A DNA stretch of 6,256 nucleotides from positions 1 through 6,256 of the forward strand of contig MHER01000053.1 in the NCBI GenBank assembly GCA_001805205.1, given 5' to 3'. Source of the DNA: Nitrospirae bacterium RIFCSPLOW2_12_42_9 (GTDB taxonomy: Bacteria; Nitrospirota; 9FT-COMBO-42-15; HDB-SIOI813). The translations under genes and the position numbers were made by a program. How positions within the stretch are numbered: position 1 is the first letter of the stretch; every line of letters starts with the position of its first letter. The notes beneath the pieces were generated by a model. It did no database searches. It was given only the letters and a program-made list of their open reading frames with translations, and was not told where the DNA came from. Of the stretch, positions 1 through 6,256 are shown piece after piece.

Positions 1-581
1 AAGTAATAATAGGGGCCATACTCACACAGAACACCTCATGGAAGAATGTAGAGAGGGCTATCACTTCTCTTAAGCGTACCGATCATTTTTCACCTCAGGG
101 ATTATATCAGATTCAAACTGATAAACTTGCTCAACTGATCAAATCTTCCGGTTATTTTAATATAAAAGCCAAACGATTAAAGAATTTTTTATCCTTCCTG
201 TTTAATGGATACCGGGGAGATATAGACCTGATGTTAAAAGATGATGGTAAAAAATTAAGGGAGAAACTGCTTCACGTAAATGGCCTCGGACCAGAAACCG
301 TTGACTCCATCCTCCTGTATGCAGCTCAATATCCCATATTTGTAGTGGATGCCTATACAAGACGCATATTTTCAAGACATAATTATCTTAGTGAAAAGGC
401 TGCATATCATCAGGTTCAGGAACTCTTTATGAATAACCTTCCAAAAGATACTGCTTTATTTAATGAATATCACGCCCTTATTGTCAGGGTCGGAAAGGAT
501 TTGTGTAAAAAATCACCTCTATGCAGTCAATGTCCTCTGGAATACGATTTGCATAAGAAACCCAAAAGTGTTATAAAATAA
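1..581 (+). CDS. Endonuclease III-like HhH-GPD DNA glycosylase (5' partial)
   Basis: This is the C-terminal 192 residues of a DNA base-excision repair glycosylase. The open frame is read from base 3 and has no stop back to the left edge, so the gene starts outside the window and the ATG at 231 is internal. The first visible residues, with the motif ILTQNTSWKNVE (18-53), are the conserved N-terminal helix of the HhH-GPD superfamily. A helix-hairpin-helix, VNGLGPETVDS, lies at 276-308, and the catalytic Asp of VDAYTRR is codon 348-350. The position of the lyase Lys of E. coli Nth (GVGRKT) is Glu here (294-296), which suggests a monofunctional glycosylase, closer to the 'endonuclease III-related' (COG2231/MagIII-like) proteins than to true Nth. 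The C-terminal iron-sulfur loop has Cys at 504, 522 and 531, but the fourth ligand position is Leu (549-551). The family is usually about 210-230 residues, so roughly 20-40 are missing. The substrate cannot be read from the sequence. secA follows 33 bases downstream, so co-transcription is possible. Confidence 0.88.
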   Translation, partial: VIIGAILTQNTSWKNVERAITSLKRTDHFSPQGLYQIQTDKLAQLIKSSGYFNIKAKRLKNFLSFLFNGYRGDIDLMLKDDGKKLREKLLHVNGLGPETVDSILLYAAQYPIFVVDAYTRRIFSRHNYLSEKAAYHQVQELFMNNLPKDTALFNEYHALIVRVGKDLCKKSPLCSQCPLEYDLHKKPKSVIK

Positions 582-614
582 GATTATTATAAAACAGATT
601 GAACGACTGAAATA

Positions 615-3245
615 ATGATTGGTAACTTTTTTAAAAAGATAATTGGCACAAAGAATGAACGGGAAATAAAGCGTCTCGAGGATGTCATAGTTCAGACAAA
701 TGCTCTTGAGCCTGCCATATCTTCCCTTTCTGATAATGCCCTGAGACAGAAGACAGACGAGTTCCGTTCTGCACTCTCAAACGGAAAGACTATCGAGGAT
801 ATCATTCCCGAGGCATTTGCTGTTGTGCGTGAAGCATCAAAGAGGGTACTCGGCATGAGACACTTTGACGTTCAGCTCATTGGCGGGATGGTCCTGCATG
901 AAGGTAAGATCGCAGAAATGAAGACCGGTGAAGGTAAGACCCTTGTTGCCACATTACCGGTCTATCTCAATGCGCTTCCAGGCAAAGGGGTCCATGTGAT
1001 TACTGTAAATGACTACCTTGCAAAACGTGATAGTCAGTGGATGGGGGAGATTTATCGATTTTTAGGCCTCACTGTCGGACTGATACAGCATGATATGCCG
1101 GATAGAGAGCGTCAGATGTCCTATGCCTCTGATGTGGTTTACGGAACCAATAATGAGTTTGGGTTTGACTATTTAAGGGATAATATGAAGTTTGACTCTT
1201 CTATGTTTGTCCAGAGAGGGCTTAACTATGCAATAGTTGATGAAGTTGACAGCATTTTAATTGATGAGGCAAGAACACCCCTGATAATCTCAGGCCCAAC
1301 AGAGGAATCTACAGACAAATATTATAAGATAAACAAGATTATACCTTTTCTTAAAGAGACACAGGATTATACACTTGAGGAAAAGACCCGTACAGTAGCA
1401 CTGACAGAGGAAGGGAATGCCAAGGTAGAACGGCTGCTCGGCCTGAGTAACCTCTATGATATATCAAATATTGATATGGTACATCATGTTATCCAGGCAT
1501 TAAAGGCACATACAATCTTTAAGCGAGATGTAGATTATGTGGTAAAAGACGGCGAGGTTCTTATTGTTGATGAATTTACTGGAAGGTTAATGCCTGGAAG
1601 ACGATATAGCGACGGCCTGCACCAGGCGCTTGAGGCAAAGGAAAATGTAACTATTGCAAAAGAGAACCAGACCCTAGCCACCATTACCTTCCAGAACTAT
1701 TTCAGGCTTTATAATAAACTGGCAGGTATGACCGGTACAGCAGATACAGAGGCAGTGGAATTTCAAAGCATATATAAACTAGATGTAGTGGTAATCCCAC
1801 CTAATAAGCCCATGATTCGAGCAGACAATTCTGATGTAGTGTATAAAACAGAGAAGGAAAAGTTTAATGCAATAGTAAATGAAATTATTGAATGTAATAA
1901 ACTGGGTCAACCGGTACTGGTTGGAACGGTTTCTATTGAGAAATCTGAGAAAATAGCTGCCTTGCTTGGAAGGAAAGGGATAAAACATGAAGTTCTGAAT
2001 GCAAAATTCCATGAACGTGAGGCAGAAATAATAGCACAGGCCGGCCGGAAAGCCGCAGTTACAATAGCAACCAATATGGCAGGAAGGGGTACAGATATAC
2101 TCCTCGGCGGCAATCCGGACTTCCTTTCCAAAAGGGAGTATGCCAAACAACCGGACCTCCCCCAGGAAGAAAAAGATAGAATTTACAAAGCCTTAATGAC
2201 CCAGTGCGAAAAAGAGAAGGAAGAGGTACTTAAAGCAGGCGGGTTACATATAATCGGTACTGAAAGACATGAGGCCAGGCGTATCGATAATCAGCTTCGT
2301 GGCCGGTCAGGCCGTCAGGGGGATCCTGGTTCTTCCCGTTTCTACCTGTCTCTTCAAGATGACCTCATGCGTATATTTGGTTCTGAACGGATTGCCTCTC
2401 TGATGGACAAGCTTGGAATGGAAGAGGGTACACCTATTGAACATAGAATGGTATCAAAGGCCATAGAGGGGGCACAGAAAAAGGTAGAGACCCACAACTT
2501 CGATATCAGAAAACACCTCCTTGAATATGATGATGTAATGAATCAGCAGAGAAAGGTTATTTACGGACAGAGAAAGCAGATACTCCACGGAGAAAAACTA
2601 ACAGATATCATATTTGATATGACAGAAGATGTCATTGATGAGATACTGCCTGTATTTTGCAGCAAAGATATCTATCCGGAGGAGTGGGATTTAAAAGGCC
2701 TGAGAGAGTCCCTCGCACGGCAATTCTCCTTAAATATTAAAGAAGAAGATATAGATTTTTCAAGCATTGGAGTTGAGGGATTAAGGGAGACCCTGCTTGA
2801 GAAAGTCCAGAATGTCTACAAAAACAAAGAGAGCGAATTTACTCCGGATGTAATGAGGCGGGTAGAAAAGATCCTGTTCCTGCAGGTTGTTGATGCCCTT
2901 TGGAAGGACCACCTTCTGGCAATGGATCATCTTAAAGAGGGAATAGGGCTTAGAGGTTACGGACAGAAAGACCCTCTTAATGAATATAAACTTGAAGGTT
3001 TTGAAATGTTCAATTCAATGATCAAGCAAATAAAAACAGATACCATCGAACGATTATTTAAGATACAATTGGTAAAAGAAGAACCTGCACCCCAACGTGT
3101 CCCTGTTATGCCGAGGGCCATTCGTATGAATCGTGGAGAGGTACCCCAGGCAAAACCTGTTCAGAAAAACGCAACAAAGGTCGGAAGAAATGACCCATGC
3201 CCCTGCGGCAGCGGGAAGAAGTATAAAAAATGCTGCGGAGCTTAG
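615..3245 (+). CDS. secA: Protein translocase ATPase SecA
   Basis: This is the motor ATPase of the Sec pathway. It binds preproteins and SecYEG at the inner face of the cytoplasmic membrane and drives export by ATP hydrolysis. The 876-residue product is complete and near the usual length (E. coli about 901). Visible in order are a SecA-type N-terminus ([20 protein letters not shown]), Walker A TGEGKT (104-109, Lys108), Walker B DEVD (209-212), the preprotein cross-linking domain (about 220-370), GMTGTA (371-376) opening the second nucleotide-binding domain, and [14 protein letters not shown] (486-499). A charged variable subdomain follows (about 503-540), then helicase motif [15 protein letters not shown] (560-572), the helical scaffold and wing domains (about 610-815), a Pro-rich linker and a SEC-C zinc motif with Cys862, 864, 873 and 874, known to bind SecB and ribosomes or phospholipid. 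The ATG at 615 is chosen because the N-terminus aligns with other SecA proteins. No convincing Shine-Dalgarno sequence precedes it. There are no frameshifts or missing motifs. Confidence 0.99.
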   Translation: MIGNFFKKIIGTKNEREIKRLEDVIVQTNALEPAISSLSDNALRQKTDEFRSALSNGKTIEDIIPEAFAVVREASKRVLGMRHFDVQLIGGMVLHEGKIAEMKTGEGKTLVATLPVYLNALPGKGVHVITVNDYLAKRDSQWMGEIYRFLGLTVGLIQHDMPDRERQMSYASDVVYGTNNEFGFDYLRDNMKFDSSMFVQRGLNYAIVDEVDSILIDEARTPLIISGPTEESTDKYYKINKIIPFLKETQDYTLEEKTRTVALTEEGNAKVERLLGLSNLYDISNIDMVHHVIQALKAHTIFKRDVDYVVKDGEVLIVDEFTGRLMPGRRYSDGLHQALEAKENVTIAKENQTLATITFQNYFRLYNKLAGMTGTADTEAVEFQSIYKLDVVVIPPNKPMIRADNSDVVYKTEKEKFNAIVNEIIECNKLGQPVLVGTVSIEKSEKIAALLGRKGIKHEVLNAKFHEREAEIIAQAGRKAAVTIATNMAGRGTDILLGGNPDFLSKREYAKQPDLPQEEKDRIYKALMTQCEKEKEEVLKAGGLHIIGTERHEARRIDNQLRGRSGRQGDPGSSRFYLSLQDDLMRIFGSERIASLMDKLGMEEGTPIEHRMVSKAIEGAQKKVETHNFDIRKHLLEYDDVMNQQRKVIYGQRKQILHGEKLTDIIFDMTEDVIDEILPVFCSKDIYPEEWDLKGLRESLARQFSLNIKEEDIDFSSIGVEGLRETLLEKVQNVYKNKESEFTPDVMRRVEKILFLQVVDALWKDHLLAMDHLKEGIGLRGYGQKDPLNEYKLEGFEMFNSMIKQIKTDTIERLFKIQLVKEEPAPQRVPVMPRAIRMNRGEVPQAKPVQKNATKVGRNDPCPCGSGKKYKKCCGA

Positions 3246-3329
3246 TGCCTTGGTGTGTAACCGAATTTGTGAATTGAGGCGCTTAGACTAAAACACTCCC
3301 TGGCAACTACCGATATAGCATCTACATTT

Positions 3330-3357
3330 TTGAAATAAAATAGTGCCGTCTGATTAT
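3330..3357 (+). promoter_or_regulatory. Candidate sigma70-type promoter of the GAF-GGDEF gene
   Basis: TTGAAA (3330-3335) matches five of six -35 consensus bases. GATTAT (3352-3357), 16 bases downstream, matches four of six -10 bases. The pair lies in the only sizeable non-coding stretch of the window and upstream of a gene that is 172 bases from its neighbour. The match is weak, the region is AT-rich, and transcription may instead read through from secA. Confidence 0.22.
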
Positions 3358-3361
3358 CCTA

Positions 3362-3379
3362 AAGCCATTTAATTGGCTT
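3362..3379 (+). repeat. Small inverted repeat / hairpin in the secA to GGDEF intergenic region
   Basis: AAGCCA (3362-3367) and TGGCTT (3374-3379) form a perfect 6-bp stem around a 6-base loop. No T-run follows (CTATTATCCCT comes next), so it does not look like an intrinsic terminator for secA. It lies 39 bases before the preferred start of the GAF-GGDEF gene and just after the candidate -10, so it could be an operator half-site pair or a leader hairpin, or it could be chance. Otherwise the 172 bases from 3246 to 3417 show no RNA gene, riboswitch or small coding sequence that I can recognise. Confidence 0.3.
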
Positions 3380-3401
3380 CTATTATCCCTCTTCAGACAA
3401 C

Positions 3402-3408
3402 GAGGGAG
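3402..3408 (+). promoter_or_regulatory. Shine-Dalgarno sequence that decides the GAF-GGDEF start
   Basis: GAGGGAG ends nine bases before the ATG at 3418, a good ribosome-binding spacing. An upstream in-frame TTG at 3373 would add 15 residues but has no Shine-Dalgarno sequence and sits inside the small hairpin at 3362-3379, so the ATG at 3418 is preferred. Confidence 0.7.
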
Positions 3409-3417
3409 AAAGAGAAC

Positions 3418-4512
3418 ATGCCGAATCTGATAGAAGAGAATAAGGAACTAAGAGAAAATCTTAAACAGGTTAAGAAAGAACTCTCTTTCTTCATGAAGGT
3501 AGGAAAGGCACTTACCTCCACACTCGAACTCGACAAGGTACTTGAAATTATTATGGAAAACGTCCACTGCCTTGTAAAACCAGAGTCATGGTCTCTTCTG
3601 CTTCTGGATGATGAAAGAAATGATTTGTATTATGTCATTGCAAAGGGGAGGCTGCCTGATGCAGTAAAAGGTGTGCGTCTGCAGATGGGGGAAGGGGTAG
3701 CCGGTCGTGTTGCTGAAAATGGGAAACCTTTGATTATTAGCAGCGTGTCAAAGGAGAAACGGTATTCAAGCTTTTTAAAAAATAACAACAGGGGATTTAT
3801 TTCAAAAAGCATCTTATGTGTCCCTATAATAAATAAAAAGAAGACCATCGGGGTATTGGAAACAATAAATAAGAAGGATAACACACCCTTTCACAAGAGG
3901 GATATGGAGCTTATGTCAAAGCTTGCTGATCAGGCGGCAATAGCAATAGAGCGGTCAAATCTATATCAAAAAATGGCCAATCTTGCCATAACTGACGACC
4001 TGACTAAATTATTCAATCTCAGGTATCTTTACAGGGTACTGGATTTAGAAGTTAAACGGAGTAAAAGATATAATTCCATATTCTCTGTGATATTTTTAGA
4101 CCTGGACTGCTTTAAACTGGTAAATGATAAATATGGTCATCTCCATGGGAGTAAGACCCTCGTTGAGGTTGCAAGCATCCTTGTCAGGGCCTTGAGAGAG
4201 GTAGATATTATTTCACGCTACGGAGGGGATGAGTTTGTAATTGTATTACCACATACCCCTGTGGAAAAGGCGATAAGGATAGCAGAAAGATTGCAAAGAG
4301 ATATTAATCATCATCACTTTCTTAAAGATGAGGGCCTGGCACTCAAGGTTACAGCAAGCTTTGGGGTAGCCGGTTTCCCTGATCATGCCCAGGATGAAAT
4401 AGAGTTATTGAGATTATCAGACCAGGCTATGTATCTGGCAAAGAGCCTCGGTAAGAACCGTGTTGTCATTGCAAATGAACTCTCTTACCAGAAAACCACT
4501 TCACATTATTGA
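3418..4512 (+). CDS. GAF-GGDEF nucleotide cyclase, candidate Hypr-type cGAMP synthase
   Basis: This is a cytosolic signalling enzyme of 364 residues with no signal peptide or membrane segment. A short N-terminal coiled coil (about 5-25) is followed by a GAF sensor domain (about 31-180, ligand unknown) and a GGDEF cyclase domain (about 189-350). The GGDEF motif is intact (269-273, codons 4222-4236), as are the metal-binding Asp228 in FLDLDCFK and Asn236 in VND. An inhibitory I-site, REVD (260-263, codons 4195-4206), sits the canonical five residues before GGDEF. The position after GHLHG that is Asp in normal diguanylate cyclases (PleD Asp344, which reads guanine) is Ser245 (codon 4150-4152). 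Ser at this site is the known hallmark of Hypr GGDEF enzymes, which make 3',3'-cGAMP. The product could be cGAMP, c-di-GMP or both, and sequence alone cannot decide. The ATG at 3418 is chosen over TTG 3373 for its Shine-Dalgarno sequence. The gene follows secA by 172 bases and overlaps the convergent smc end by 7 bases. GAF-GGDEF identity is near certain, Hypr activity moderately likely. Confidence 0.95.
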   Translation: MPNLIEENKELRENLKQVKKELSFFMKVGKALTSTLELDKVLEIIMENVHCLVKPESWSLLLLDDERNDLYYVIAKGRLPDAVKGVRLQMGEGVAGRVAENGKPLIISSVSKEKRYSSFLKNNNRGFISKSILCVPIINKKKTIGVLETINKKDNTPFHKRDMELMSKLADQAAIAIERSNLYQKMANLAITDDLTKLFNLRYLYRVLDLEVKRSKRYNSIFSVIFLDLDCFKLVNDKYGHLHGSKTLVEVASILVRALREVDIISRYGGDEFVIVLPHTPVEKAIRIAERLQRDINHHHFLKDEGLALKVTASFGVAGFPDHAQDEIELLRLSDQAMYLAKSLGKNRVVIANELSYQKTTSHY

Positions 4513-6256
4513 TTGCTGATTGCGAACTGCTCTTCTCTGACAGAAAGAGGATGCTGTTCCCTCTTTGTAAGATTTACAGAGACAATCTTTGATACACCTG
4601 GATCCTCCATTGTTATTCCATACAGTGTATCAGCAGCCTCCATTGTACGCTTGTTATGTGTGATGATAATGAATTGTGAAAACCCGGTCATATCCTTAAC
4701 GCTGTTAATAAAACGTTCTGTATTAACCTCATCAAGCGGTGCATCAATCTCATCAAGTACACAGAATGGTGTGGGACGGGCCAGGAATGTTGCGAATATC
4801 AGGGAGATCGCTGTAAGCGCCTTCTCCCCACCTGAGAGCAATGCCAATTGACTGACCTTTTTACCTGGTGGTTGTGCAAATATCTCAATCCCTGAATCCA
4901 GTACATTGTTTTCATCTGTAAGCACAAGTCTCGATTCTCCTCCCTGGAAAAAGAGTTGAAACAGATACTGAAACTTCTCGTTAATTATATTAAAGGTGTT
5001 TAAAAACATCTCCCTTGTTGTCATGTTTATTTTTGAAATTGTCTTATGTAATGTCTCACATGCCTGCGTGAGATCAGACTCCTGGGAGGTTAAAAATTCA
5101 TATCTTTGATTAAGCTCCTGATATTCTTCGATAGAGGCAAGGTTTACAGGCCCCATCCTGTTGAGCCTCTCCTTGAGTGCAGTCAGGCTTGAGGTCAATT
5201 CATCTATGTTCAGGTCCTTGAGATTTAAGTTCTTTATCTCCTCTTCCAGGTTTATCTGGTATGTTGTATAAATGGTCTCCTTCAGGTGGGCTGTCTCCAA
5301 TCTTATCTCGGCCTTCTGTATCTCAAACTGGTTTATCTCTTTCTTTATATCTTCCATGACCCTCCGTTTTTCCTTCAACTCCTCTTCTGATAACCTCTGC
5401 CTCTCTTCCCTGCCAGCCCGCTCATTTTCTTTAGCCACAATCTCCTTTGAGATTGCATCCTTTTTTTGCCAGAGATCGGTAATGGTTGACTCTATTCCAG
5501 ATTTCTCCCTGAGATATCCATCTATTTTCTGGTCTATTTTTGAAAGACTCTCTTCCTTGTCAGTTGTCAGTGTGGTTGCGCTCTCAATCCGTTCTCCAAG
5601 CTCTTTGAGTCGTACGGATAAAGACTCCCTTTTCTCCTTCCGGGTTGCAAGCTCTAACTTCCTGGTAGTAATTCCTCTTTGTGCCTCCTCCCAACGCTCT
5701 CTTCCCAGCTTCTGGCTTTCAATCAGTCCCTGTATCTCCTGCTCCCCTTCAGCCTGCTCTGCCAGAAGTCTTTGAATCTCTTCATTATATATGTTTAGCT
5801 CTGAAGACAGGTTACTGATCTCAGAATCAATCCCCCGCTCCTCCAGGCAAAGTGTCTCTATCCTGAGCTGAATCCTCTTCTCATCATCTATTAGTGCCTC
5901 TATATCCTTATCAATATTAACAATACGAATCGTTTCCTCGTGTATCTGTTTATTAATATTTTCAATTTGTACCTGTAAAAGGACCTTCTCGTTTTTCGCC
6001 CTTTCAACTTCTCCTTCTGTCCCGGATACCTCCCTCTCCAGTCTTAAGAGCTCATTCTTAAGGGCGCGTAGTTCTCTCCTTTTCTGTATCAAACCAGGGG
6101 ATTTACCATTAGAAATCCCTCCGGTTATACGTCCACTCGACTCTACAACCTCTCCGTCAATTGTAACAAATGTATAACTGCTGTTAGTTTCCTTTAAAAG
6201 GTTCAGGGCAGTCTCGAGTTTGTCCACAATTACAACATCAGAAAAGAAATATTCTG
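4506..6256 (-). CDS. smc: Chromosome segregation ATPase SMC (5' partial, C-terminal half)
   Basis: SMC dimers with ScpA and ScpB form the bacterial condensin that organises and separates the nucleoid. The window holds the last 582 residues or so. The frame stays open to the right edge and reads YFFSDVVIVDKLETAL, which is SMC hinge sequence, so the GTG at 6225-6227 is internal and not the start. In order come the end of the hinge (YTFVTIDGEVVESSGRITGG, about 6111-6170), the returning coiled-coil arm rich in Glu, Lys, Leu and Arg (about 5160-6110), the conserved MGPVNLASIEEY at the arm-head junction (about 5116-5153), the ABC signature LSGGEKA (4818-4838), Walker B with the D-loop, FCVLDEIDAPLDEVN (about 4722-4766), and the H-loop ITHNKRTM (about 4641-4664). 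The head C-lobe is intact. The N-lobe, with Walker A, lies outside the window. About 19 poorly conserved residues follow VSVNLTK. The stop (4506-4508) lies inside the convergent GAF-GGDEF gene. Full-length bacterial SMC is about 1,150-1,200 residues, so close to half is missing. Confidence 0.97.
   Translation of the reverse strand, partial: EYFFSDVVIVDKLETALNLLKETNSSYTFVTIDGEVVESSGRITGGISNGKSPGLIQKRRELRALKNELLRLEREVSGTEGEVERAKNEKVLLQVQIENINKQIHEETIRIVNIDKDIEALIDDEKRIQLRIETLCLEERGIDSEISNLSSELNIYNEEIQRLLAEQAEGEQEIQGLIESQKLGRERWEEAQRGITTRKLELATRKEKRESLSVRLKELGERIESATTLTTDKEESLSKIDQKIDGYLREKSGIESTITDLWQKKDAISKEIVAKENERAGREERQRLSEEELKEKRRVMEDIKKEINQFEIQKAEIRLETAHLKETIYTTYQINLEEEIKNLNLKDLNIDELTSSLTALKERLNRMGPVNLASIEEYQELNQRYEFLTSQESDLTQACETLHKTISKINMTTREMFLNTFNIINEKFQYLFQLFFQGGESRLVLTDENNVLDSGIEIFAQPPGKKVSQLALLSGGEKALTAISLIFATFLARPTPFCVLDEIDAPLDEVNTERFINSVKDMTGFSQFIIITHNKRTMEAADTLYGITMEDPGVSKIVSVNLTKREQHPLSVREEQFAISNQ

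Noticed and set aside
231..581. A separate 116-residue gene starting at ATG 231
   Set aside because: The same frame is open back to the left edge and encodes conserved HhH-GPD sequence, so this is only the tail of a larger gene.
571..592. AT-only inverted repeat around the end of the glycosylase gene as a terminator
   Set aside because: The stem is all A-T with a loop too small or a broken stem and no following T-run; it probably reflects AT-rich sequence.
1779..2150. Minus-strand open frames inside secA (1779-2150 and 1907-2146)
   Set aside because: They lie antisense to highly conserved SecA motor sequence and show no recognisable domain.
3373..3417. TTG at 3373 as the start of the GAF-GGDEF gene
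   Set aside because: It has no Shine-Dalgarno sequence and lies in a small hairpin, and the added 15 residues look unconserved; ATG 3418 has a well-placed GAGGGAG.
3246..3417. Cyclic-dinucleotide (GEMM) riboswitch in the leader of the GGDEF gene
   Set aside because: No GEMM core motif such as GCACAGGGCAAAC is seen, and the stretch lacks the paired helices expected of the class.
3630..3884. Minus-strand 84-residue open frame in the GAF region
   Set aside because: It is antisense to the GAF domain; its hydrophobic composition mirrors Lys/Asn-rich codons on the other strand, and no domain is visible.
4511..4523. Tandem GATTGC repeat just after the GAF-GGDEF stop
   Set aside because: Two 6-base copies are too short to separate from chance.
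4530..4549. Hairpin CTCTT...AAGAG near the convergent gene ends as a bidirectional terminator
   Set aside because: Only five clean base pairs plus a bulged extension, inside smc coding sequence, with no T-run on either side.
4513..5775. Plus-strand open frames opposite smc (4513-4851 and 5272-5775)
   Set aside because: They lie opposite the conserved SMC head and coiled coil; the Ser/Phe-rich composition is the expected reverse reading of Glu/Lys/Arg-rich coiled-coil codons.

Overview
The window is an ordinary-looking stretch of bacterial chromosome with moderate GC (about low-to-mid 40s percent by eye) and dense coding. It carries four protein genes, two of them cut by the window edges. No RNA gene, mobile element, CRISPR array or long repeat was found. 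The organism cannot be named from this sequence. A complete SecA with a C-terminal zinc motif, a bacterial SMC and a GAF-GGDEF enzyme fit a free-living Gram-negative-type bacterium. The GGDEF variant seen here loosely suggests the Deltaproteobacteria/Nitrospirota sphere, but that is a low-confidence inference.

Layout. Positions 1-581 (+) hold the 3' part of an endonuclease III-like DNA glycosylase gene, with its start lying before the window. After a 33-base gap comes secA (615-3245, +), complete, encoding the 876-residue preprotein translocase ATPase. A 172-base intergenic stretch (3246-3417) holds a weak candidate promoter, a small hairpin and a good Shine-Dalgarno sequence. Then comes a cytosolic GAF-GGDEF protein gene (3418-4512, +). 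The 3' part of smc (4506-6256, -) converges on it, and the two genes overlap by 7 bases at their stop codons. The 5' half of smc (head N-lobe, first coiled-coil arm and most of the hinge) lies beyond the right edge.

The genes do not form one pathway: they cover DNA base-excision repair, protein export, nucleotide second-messenger signalling and chromosome organisation. The glycosylase gene and secA are close enough to be co-transcribed. The GAF-GGDEF gene probably has its own promoter or is read through from secA.

The main point of interest is in the GGDEF domain. The catalytic GGDEF motif and the inhibitory RxxD site are intact, but the Asp that normally reads the guanine base (Asp344 in PleD) is Ser (codon 4150-4152). 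This substitution marks the Hypr subgroup of GGDEF enzymes, typified by Geobacter GacA, which make 3',3'-cGAMP as well as or instead of c-di-GMP. The gene is therefore a candidate cGAMP synthase. A second, smaller oddity is the glycosylase, which has Glu in place of the lyase Lys and only three of the four usual iron-sulfur Cys ligands.
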